Positions 42,940 through 50,682 of a DNA stretch of 50,682 nucleotides are shown piece by piece (the stretch's first letter is position 1; each line of letters begins with the position of its first letter). A program made the position numbers and the translations under genes. This DNA is from Gamarada debralockiae (taxonomy: Eukaryota; Ascomycota; Leotiomycetes; Helotiales; Hyphodiscaceae), in contig NXFV01000303.1 in the NCBI GenBank assembly GCA_002803225.1, positions 1 through 50,682 on the forward strand, read 5' to 3'. The notes below the pieces were generated by a model. The model was given only the letters and a program-made list of their open reading frames with translations. It was not told where the DNA came from and made no database searches.

Positions 42940-43647
42940 GAATGCGGTAGATGGCGACGATGAGTTGTATTGTTTGGAAGTCGAAGTTGGAAGTTCAAGA
43001 TGGTTGTAGACGTAGCATTCTTGAGAGGACTCACTGTAGATATGCGCTCTAGCCATGTTTTCCGTTTCAGCCAGCGATCATCCCACGCTTCTCGCGGTAG
43101 AACCTCCAAGCCATGATGTCGATGACATGCAGTGACATTGGCCGCCGGGTATGACATTGAGCGATCAAGAAAAGTCTCCGATCTGCACAATTCATGGATA
43201 ACAGACACGTTGGCATAGAGTGTTCCATAATTTGAATCATCGAGACGAAAATGTCGACTTTTTGATAGTTTCACAAGTTTTTTGTTGCACATCTGGTGTT
43301 AAGCATAAACAAAACAAGCTTTTGCTATCCCGCTCTGGGGCTAATCCTTTAGCGGCCGTTGCTGGCGGCAAGAGCCTGAATAAGACGTAATCCGATCTCT
43401 TCGTGTGCCGATTCACGATTCGGCAGGCAATTAAACGTGGCGCTGACATGCGGCCGCTGTGGATCTGAGTGCAACAAGGCGACGTGCGGACCTGCAGACT
43501 GTTCCTGGATCATTCCACTTAGTGCGAGGGCGACAGCAAAACTGATTGCCAAATCGACAGCACCAATACGACCGGCAGAGCACGCTTGGGGAATACAAGG
43601 CTGCCCGGGGAGTGCGGAGAGGCTGATTCTTTGGTCCAAGAAGAGGC
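42940..43647. promoter_or_regulatory. Shared divergent promoter region, SDR and tubulin cofactor D genes
   Basis: About 700 bp lies between two head-to-head genes. Short antisense frames of 70-145 codons begin at non-ATG codons or cross the SDR start and have no domain. Both promoters must reside here; no specific element was recognised. Confidence 0.5.
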
Positions 43648-46600
43648 ATGGATGCTCAAGAGGATGATAAAGATGTCAAGCTGCAGCGAGCTTCACATGA
43701 GCTACTGGCAGATCTGCAGCGATCCCTCGACCCACTTCTTTGGAAGACAACAGCGTCTGGCAAAGGGAAAATAAGAAGGGTCCGCGTTCGAGAGACGGAT
43801 AGGCTTGTAGCTTTGGTATTTCTCTCCGCCTCTCGTCTGGACCAGTGCTAATAAATGCATTTCTAGCTGGAACCATTTCAAGAGAACCCCCAACTTCTCG
43901 ATCCGCATCTTCAAAGTCTCGTCCCTCCACTCGCCGATGCCTTCCTCGCCTATCTTACATCAAAACCCTCAACCAAACTACAACCGCACTCCCAGCTGCT
44001 GATGCCAACCTCGAGAGCGATATGCAGACTTATATACACATTTTGCAAGGTCAGAGGGGAGAAGGTTATTGTCCGGTTCTTGAGTACCGAAGCAAAGCAC
44101 CTGGAAATGCTGCTTTCGGCGATCGAAATACAGAGCGGGTATAACGATGCAGAGACCAAGCTAAACACCGCAGAGAAGTGGGAGTGGGAGGAACGATACA
44201 TCGCACTTCTCTGGCTCTCACAACTTCTATTAGTACCATTTGACCTTGCGTCCATCTCCTCCCAAGCCCAATCTGGTGGACCACAAGTCGAGCTGAGTGC
44301 GGTGAAGATTGATGTTCCAGGACTTACATTGCCTCACAAGGTTCCAAGCATCGCAGTGCGAACTATTCCACCGGCCATCCACTATCTCTCGACCTCCGGT
44401 AAGGAGAGAGACGCCGCAAAAGTTCTGCTCGTGCGGGTGGCCATGAGAAAGGACATGCAGGAGCTCGGGGTCATGGATGTGTTGGTCAAGTGGGCTATCT
44501 CTTGCCTTCGTCCGTCTTCAAACGCTGAAAAGTCAACATATTACTACATCGGTATCCTTTCTTTTATTGCTGGTATTCTCAAGTCCTCTATCGGCACTGC
44601 AGATATGGATGATTATTTGCCGATCATCTTCGATGTCATACAGCGTGTTTGCAGTGCCGAGGATGATTACTCAACGAACATCAATGCTTCACCAGTCATT
44701 CGACAGACTAGCGTCAATATTCTTCGAAACATCTCCGTCCTTCTGCTTCGTAGCACTGGAATTAAGGGCTCGTCCGAGATGGTCGAGTGGACCATTGGGT
44801 ACCTACTTGATTCCTTGGGTGATTCCGCGACCCCTGTCAGAATTGCAACGAGTAAAGCTCTCAGTGTCATTACACTGAAGCTAGCCCCTGAAATGGCAGA
44901 GCAAGTGATAGAAGAAATTCTTAACGCCCTCCGAAAAGATGTCATTGGGGTGAACAGCGGATCACAACCTCCCGACCTCTCAACGGTCAATCCGTTAGAA
45001 TGGCACGGTCTTATCTTGACGCTTTCTCAATTACTATATCGTCGCGCTCCACCTCCGAGCCAGCTTGCTCAAGTAATCGCCGCTCTTATTGATGGCGTGA
45101 ATTTTGAACAACGTTCCACATCTGGAAGCTCTGTTGGAACCAATGTCCGTGACGCTGCTAATTTGGGCATTTGGGCCATTGCTCGGAGGTATACCACAGA
45201 TGAGTTACAAGCTATTGCTATTACCTCGTCATCTCCTGGCAAGGGCGGAGATGGCGATGTGCTGCAAAAGTTGGCAGCAGTGCTTGTCGTTTCAGCATCG
45301 TTGGATCCCGCTGGTAATATCCGCCGAGGCTCCTCAGCAGCACTTCAAGAACTTATTGGACGACACCCAAACACCATTATCGAAGGCATACAGCTGGTCC
45401 AAACGGTGGAGTATTCATCCGTGGCCCTACGATCCAAAGCGATGCAAGAAGTTGCTGTTCAAGCAGCAATTCTGGACGAGATCTACGCCGAATCGCTATT
45501 GGCAGGGCTCGAGAGCTGGCGCGGAGTTGGAGATCCAGACGTTTCTGCCCGGAGAAATGCTGCCGTCACATTTGGAAACGTGGTGTGTCAGCACATAGCG
45601 CGAGATATGTCGAAAGTAGGTGATGAGCACTTCTGGGTGACGTATTGTAATCGGATCGATAATGTCGAGCATCGGCTGAAGGGATTACAACAACGTCAAG
45701 TCGATGAGCGGCACGGACTAATTCTTTGCTTGGCGGCTACCGTCAGTTCCATCGAAGCCATGTTTCGTAACGAAAGAGGCAGCGGCAAATTTGGATTTCC
45801 AATAGCTTATCCTAGGAATGTGCTTGCAGAGCTGAGAAGAGTTCTCCGTTCCATTTTGGATGATGTCAACACGTCAACCTACCGGCGACCGGAACTTGTA
45901 GCTGAGGCTGTCTGTCAACTTCTCATTGCTGTTTGCTCATTGCTTGATTCCAAGTATTCGACTGAAGATGATGACCTGAATCTATACGTGGCTGATCGCA
46001 CTGGGAACTCTGATATGCGCAACAAGTTCTCGGAAAGTGGTCGATTATTTGATCTCGCTGATGGGCTACTTGCAAAGTGGCTTCGGCGAAACGAGCCTGA
46101 GGTCGTCGACGCCGCCTCAAAAGCTGCATCCGTGATATTTTCGCTACGTTCTACTCCTCGGCAGGAACAAATGATTTCAAGCTGGATCGATGTCATCTCA
46201 GAAGACCAGGGTAGCCGGACTGGTCAAGATCTAGGTATCATATTTATACTTTTCAGGGCTTTCAGCCAGATGCAATCCATGCATACGCGAGGTCTAATAA
46301 TGCAAGCGACTCGCGCTCGTTGGAACATGGGCCATGATATTGAGAGTCGAGTTGCCATCCTTCAATGTTTGGCGTTGAGCCGTGCATTCCTTTCAGACTC
46401 TGAACAATTTACCAAAATGGTCGCCGAAGGCTTGGATGATTACACAACTGATGCACGTGGTGACATCGGCTCTCTGGTACGAACCGAAGCACTGAAGGCA
46501 ACTGCAACAGTTTGGAGACTCATGGATCATCTCGGCGATAGAGGACCGATTATATTCAACACGTTGTTTCCCAAAGTCCTAAGGCTAGCGGCAGAGAAGC

Positions 46601-47399
46601 TAGACAAGGTTCGAAGTGAAGCACAAAATACAGTAGCAGCCGCACTTCGATCTGAGAATCAACTAACGCCCTTCGATTATTCTCCTCCTAGCAAATTTGT
46701 GGCACGGTTTAGAGGCTATAGTCCATCATCCATAGAATACTTCCGTTTCCTACTTGATATGCCGAACAACAGCGATTTCTTCGGGGGTGAGAAATACCAA
46801 ATTGAGTGGCATGAAGACCTGCTCGAGGGCTTTATTAGTTCGGCAGACACAGGGTCGGAGGATTTAGTTCGTGTCAGCAGAGCTGCACTGGCCGAATATT
46901 GCGAAAATGATGTTGAGAACTTGAATCTTATTTGTGGAGGCTTGTTGGCAATCATGAAGAGGAATCTTAAGAACGATAGAGTCCTGGTGCCAGCGATGGA
47001 GGTCCTGGGATTCTTGTTTGATTACCGAATCATGCAACGTAGCACAACGAAGTATGTCCCTCCTTTCTCCTTGCTTACTTCACCACTATCAGGACCCTAG
47101 CTAACAGCTCCAGTTGGCGAGGACTCTACGCTCTCATTCAAAACGCCCATTACCAGTCTGGAAATATCCGGAAATTGGAAGCGGCGGCGAAGCTATACGG
47201 TGGTCTCCTCGACGTTTATCCAGACGCATTACAAAAGTTAACAAGTATGCTCCTACACAAATATCCGAAAGTACGAAATGAGGCTGCCGATACGCTGTTT
47301 GCTAAGAAGGATGTGGGGAAGAGCGTCAATTGGGCGAAGGCTAAGCAGGCGGATCTGGTGAACTTGAGGGACGCTCTGGCGGCCCACAGAGGAGTATGA
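43648..47399 (+). CDS. Tubulin-folding cofactor D (Alp1/Cin1/TBCD-type)
   Basis: Three exons (43648-43815, 43867-47051, 47114-47399) join in phase to 1212 residues, the usual length of TBCD. The N-terminus MDAQEDDKDVKLQRASHELL leads into long HEAT/ARM-type helical repeats. Characteristic cofactor-D segments include KWEWEERYIALLWLSQLLLV, TVEYSSVALRSKAMQEVAVQ, PDVSARRNAAVTFGNVV, and the C-terminal TFCD domain with LRLAAEKLDKVRSEAQNTVA. Cofactor D acts in the cytosol with cofactors C and E to assemble αβ-tubulin heterodimers and to stimulate tubulin GTP hydrolysis, and binds the Arl2/Cin4 GTPase. The frame is intact throughout, a useful control showing that the assembly is accurate in conserved genes. 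The third exon (NWRGLYALIQNAHYQSGNIR) is required for the normal C-terminus. Confidence 0.95.
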
Positions 47400-47593
47400 C
47401 GCCAAGACGTACGCAAGTTCAATCACAAGTCCGCAACGTTCTGATCATTTGCTTGGAATGTGATATAATTCCACTTCTCGAGCGATTAATAGAGCATGTT
47501 GAAAGTGGCGTCAATTTTGTATCTGAACAGACAGTTATGTTGACTGCAGTGGACGGCCCCAGGAAGAGCCACGCAACCAAATCTCCTTCACTC

Positions 47594-48256
47594 TCAACTA
47601 ATATTCCGACCCCCTCCCTTCCTTGCTCTGAGTATAGTATCACTTGCACAAGACCTCCGCACCGCTGGGGTCTCGCTTGTACCCGCAGTCTTGCAATGTC
47701 CGTCGCACTTGTAGTAGCAGGCTTGCTAACGTACTTCCTCTTAGTCCAATTGACCTCGATACAACAGACCGCTGTAACGTGTTCTCTTACATGCTCAGGA
47801 GCAAGCTGGCCGAGATCCACAGCAGGTTCATCGATCCCTTGAATCCCACAAGCAATCTCAGCGCCGCCGAGAGCTCGCTTGAAGTAGGCGTTGAGGTCGC
47901 GCTTGACGTAGCAAGCATTCTGTCCCATATATTATTAGCCTACTTGTTAATACTGTCAAGTACACCATCAGAGCGGGTTTGCGTACGTTCTCAGCACTCA
48001 ATTGGGCCAGATCCGCAGAGCGTTCGATGTGCCGGATGAATTGGACTCCGCATGCAATTTCGGCACCGCCCAGAGTGCGCTTGAAGTACCCCGTCGAGAT
48101 CGCATTTGTAGTAGCAAGCATTGTGTGATGTGTTAGTTGACCGTTATTGATGAAGGGTAGTTTAGGAACTTGCATCTGCCTCTGGATTCTCAATGGGAAG
48201 ACCCACCACGCATGTCGTGGTGGAGAAAGAAGGAAGGCCGGAAGTATGAGACGCAT
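47594..48256 (-). CDS. Tandemly duplicated exons of a cysteine-containing protein, possibly decayed
   Basis: Three related exon-like units lie in series on the minus strand. Unit A (48122-47987) reads NACYYKCDLDG, then after one extra G in a GGGG run continues YFKRTLGGAEIACGVQ and ends SADLAQLSAEN before a GTACGC donor. Unit B (47919-47791) follows a GCTAAT…ATGGGACAG branch/acceptor. It reads NACYVKRDLNAYFKRALGGA then EIACGIQGIDEP and ends QLAPEH before GTAAGA; it is exactly 129 bp and phase 0 on both sides. Unit C (47725-47594) follows GACTAAGA…GTTAG. It reads QACYYKCDGHCKTAGTSE then TPAVRRSCASDT and ends in TGA. An upstream ATG (48256) opens MRLILPAFLLSPPRHAW, hydrophobic enough to be a leader, but I could not join it in phase. 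The family is unknown; the repeated x-A-C-Y-Y-K-C-D core suggests a small, perhaps secreted, Cys-rich protein. Unit A's frameshift implies decay or a homopolymer read error. Confidence 0.5.
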
Positions 48257-49925
48257 GGTGATATCGGGAAAGGGTATTGCGTGATAAGTGGAGTAATGGG
48301 TGAGTCGAATTGGCCTTCCGATCTCTTTCTTGGATTTATAAGGTCGGAGCCCATGTCTGATTGTTTTAGGGCGGTTAACAATGAAGATCCCCTCCTACAA
48401 TTTGGCTCTCTGTGTCTCATGAGCGGTGAGAGAGTTGTCATACCCATTCTGCAACACTTCGGTCTATCCGAATAGTCATTTTCTTGAGTGCAAGGCAAAC
48501 CTGCTCACCGCTGCCAGCGTGTATCATCGATCGTCAGTCAATATCCTTCGATTCCTCGATTACCAGTCAACATCGCTCGATTCCTCGATTATGATCTGCT
48601 CTCTCCCGTCATGCTTCAAATATAAACCCATTGCGTGTATCGCGATTGTTCATTAGGACCGAAGACTTGCATTCAGCAGAGCCAAACTTCCAGAGGGAGT
48701 GTTTCGATTCCAGTCTCATGACTGTTTATGGCGGGTGGCCGCTGCTGAACTTTCATCGCCCAAAGAGCGGGAATCTGCAACTCATCTGGAAGCCGACCCT
48801 TATGCCGTGGTCATACCTGTCCTTTTGAAAGTAAGACGACATCGTGCTTAAGGTCTATGGTACATTGAAACATATGGGTAGTAGCACTTCTCAGCTCCAT
48901 AGAATAGTGCTTCTCGCCTTGGCCTCCAGTCTCACATCCACCATCCGACACTCTCCACCCCCGTCTGCTGCGGCGAATGTTCCATTAAGAAATCAATCTT
49001 CACGTCTCAAGAATCTAAACTCAGTGTTTCTCAAACCCTCCTGGAACATTAGCTACAATAATACAATTCAATTATAGATACTGCAAATCTCTCTAAAATA
49101 ATAGCATAACTTAGATAAAGAGATAAAGACTCTTTTTTTTGAGCTTTAAAGCCTAATAATAAGATTATAATACTTTATATTCTTATTATAATGTTTTAGT
49201 TATTTACTTTTTAGTCATTTATACCTTTTTATTATAAACTAGCGGGCCTTTTATCCTTGAGAATTTAATAAAAATCTTCTAAAGAACAAATTTTAACTAA
49301 GATATATAATACAACATTTATTTAAAAGTACTAAGTATAAAAGTATTTTGTTTAAAATTAATAATAATATGATACATTTGTAACAGGCCTGGCGAATGTC
49401 ACCTGACTAGGTTCTTGCAATTGTAAGAACCACGTGACCGATATAGCGGGGCACCCCCCTTTTCTTTGATTTCGAGGTATGTCATGTGATCGTGGGGAAA
49501 TCCCGCCGGTCAGCATGGGCTGACCCTCTGGTGTGCAACTGGGAGATAGTGTTTGAGCATTACAAATGGCGTTTCGTGTTTTTGTAAGTGTCGTGGATTT
49601 TTGCTTTATTCATAAACTGGTTTTGTGTTTTGAAGGCTATAGAAGGTAATAGAAGGGACAATGAGACTGGAAGACCGTGGATTTATTTTGCAATATGTTT
49701 GATTAATTGAGGGGTTGGCCTTCGAGATTGAGAGATGACATTGTGTATCTTGTTGGCGTACTGTTTTATTCTTATTCTTATTGTTTGTTAAGCTGTTGCT
49801 TTATTTACCAGACTGCCACTTAGAATGTGTTCATGTACCATGCACCATTTTGCCCATTCTCCTCGTCTGTGTTTTCCCAGCGCTCTCATTGTTACAGTCT
49901 CAGAATCCTCTGGCTTGCCTTCATC
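48257..49925. other. Intergenic region with AT-rich core, no gene supported
   Basis: 48.3-49.05 kb holds only 65-100-codon frames without features. 49.07-49.38 kb is very AT-rich with poly-T/TTATTA words, like a degraded repeat. An ACCACGTGACC E-box-like hexamer occurs at about 49431, without evidence of function. Confidence 0.4.
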
Positions 49926-50046
49926 AATGCTGTCGATCTATGGGCAGTCGGATGCATTACGTATCGATTAGTTACCGGCACTGTTCTATTTCCACCAGGC
50001 AGGTCTCTGTTGAAATATTGTGAAGACAAGTCGTTATTTTCCCTCA
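49926..50046 (+). pseudogene. Protein-kinase domain fragment
   Basis: A short frame reads AVDLWAVGCITYRLVTGTVL followed by FPPGRSLLKYCEDKSLFSL. This matches kinase subdomain IX (the D-x-W-A-x-G-C motif) and the following helix. Upstream, ILWLAFIN may be the degraded A-P-E-I-L segment. None of the catalytic loop or N-lobe is present, so this is an isolated fragment: either a decayed kinase gene or one exon of a gene whose other exons are too degraded to see. Confidence 0.6.
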
Positions 50047-50140
50047 ATCCTCACCTCGTTTGTTGAGCCTCGGCGCACGTGACTCATCGTCGCTTTTCTC
50101 ACCCTCGCTTCGCCTTATCCTCACCCCTCCTTACCACCAC

Positions 50141-50200
50141 TTACCTCCGCTCACCTCTGCTCACCTCTGCTCACCTCTGCTCACCTCTGCTCACTTACCC
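50141..50200. repeat. 10-bp tandem repeat
   Basis: Four perfect copies of TCACCTCTGC occupy 50151-50190, with degenerate copies on both sides (TTACCTCCGC and TCACTTACCC). The surrounding 100 bp is CT-rich on the plus strand. Confidence 0.9.
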
Positions 50201-50359
50201 CCAGCAGCTCGACCCTGTCGTTCTTAGTGTAGTACTAGGGCGGTGGACTATCCTGGCAGTATGATTCTCAAGACAGTCAACTTCTAACATCAAGGATCAG
50301 GGGTTCCGAACAGGCTCCCAGAGGCCAGAATGGGCCCCCAGTATTAGTATACGTCCTCA

Positions 50360-50640
50360 AACCATCTCCATTGCTTTTACTCTCAATGCTATTACAAAGA
50401 TAGGACTGGAATTCTGCCTTGTGATTTGTGCTATGAATTCGTCTGTATGATCAAGATCAAGGATATCAAGAATAATACGGGCGGCATCTATATTATTAGT
50501 ATTGTCCGAGACAGTATCAAGGCTCTGGAGCTAGCTTGTAGGGTCGACGTTGATTAGAGCGGCCGTGGATGCGGAGGCTAGCGATGGAAAACGAATACGG
50601 AAAAAGTTGTAGAAGTAGAGGGCGTTGCTTCTTTGGTTGT
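50360..50640 (-). pseudogene. Coding-like remnant at contig end
   Basis: Minus-strand translation gives FRIRFPSLASASTAALINVD followed shortly by TAG and then LQSLDTVSDNTNNIDAARII and LDILDLDHTDEFIAQIT in the same frame. The regular composition suggests a formerly coding sequence with one nonsense codon. The 5' end is cut by the end of the window. I recognise no family. Confidence 0.3.
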
Positions 50641-50661
50641 ATTTAGGGGCTGTTTTTTCCC

Positions 50662-50682
50662 GGGGGGGGGGGGGGGGGGGGG
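50662..50682. other. Terminal poly-G run, likely sequencing/assembly artefact
   Basis: The window ends in 21 consecutive G after TTTTTTCCC. Terminal poly-G is typical of no-signal cycles in two-colour sequencing that are assembled onto a contig end. I treat it as a contig boundary rather than genomic sequence. Confidence 0.75.

Noticed and set aside
9..50660. General sequencing error as the cause of all frameshifts
   Set aside because: Long conserved frames (cofactor D exon of 3185 bp, ArgRS-like exon of 1650 bp, fusion gene of 2472 bp) are free of breaks, so error would have to fall only in dispensable genes. Individual homopolymer indels, such as GGGG in the tandem exon A, remain possible errors.

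Overview
This window looks like a contig end from a filamentous ascomycete. Protein-coding genes carry many short GT-AG introns of about 40-100 bp. The families are typical of Pezizomycotina: sugar MFS carrier, BLI-4-like SDR, rhodopsin-like PTH11-type receptor, HET protein, GT31, CorA-like protein and acetamidase/formamidase. The flavour is leotiomycete-like, which is an impression rather than a test. The window ends in 21 G, most likely a read or contig-end artefact.

Layout. 0-4 kb holds two decayed minus-strand genes, one unidentified and one a fungal GT31 glycosyltransferase. 5.5-7.4 kb is an intact five-exon sugar/quinate-type MFS transporter. 8.4-11.9 kb is gene-poor and holds transposon debris: a foldback element, a 172-bp TA-flanked MITE and two related solo LTRs, one with a perfect 5-bp target duplication. 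12-15 kb has weak coding traces only. 15.1-17.4 kb is a CorA-like membrane protein gene. 18.1-20.1 kb is a full-length arginyl-tRNA synthetase paralogue whose HIGH and KMSKS-equivalent motifs are destroyed. 20.2-23.1 kb is AT-rich, with a long-inverted-repeat element and a 20-bp tandem repeat. 23.1-29.8 kb holds a divergent O-methyltransferase / DHA1-type MFS pair and then a fungal transcription-factor-domain protein. 30-31 kb is a HET pseudogene. 32-34.5 kb is a one-exon thioredoxin/transglutaminase-like fusion. 35.3-36.4 kb is a broken multi-pass membrane protein gene. 37-38.6 kb is a rhodopsin-like 7TM protein with three DVGGLL motifs in its tail. 40.6-47.4 kb is a conserved block: acetamidase/formamidase, BLI-4-like SDR and tubulin-folding cofactor D. 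47.6-48.1 kb holds tandemly duplicated phase-0 exons of a cysteine-containing protein, one of them frameshifted. 48.2-50.7 kb is AT-rich DNA with a protein-kinase fragment.

How it may fit together. The ArgRS-like paralogue, O-methyltransferase, MFS exporter and transcription-factor-domain gene lie within 12 kb, with no recognisable PKS, NRPS, terpene or DMATS core enzyme. This is the best candidate for an undescribed system here: a small specialised-metabolism locus in which the repurposed synthetase is either the core enzyme or a resistance/regulatory partner. That reading is inference; transposon debris separates the ArgRS-like gene from the rest. Conserved housekeeping genes in the window are intact, so the breaks in the GT31, HET and membrane-protein genes are more likely real decay than general sequencing error.
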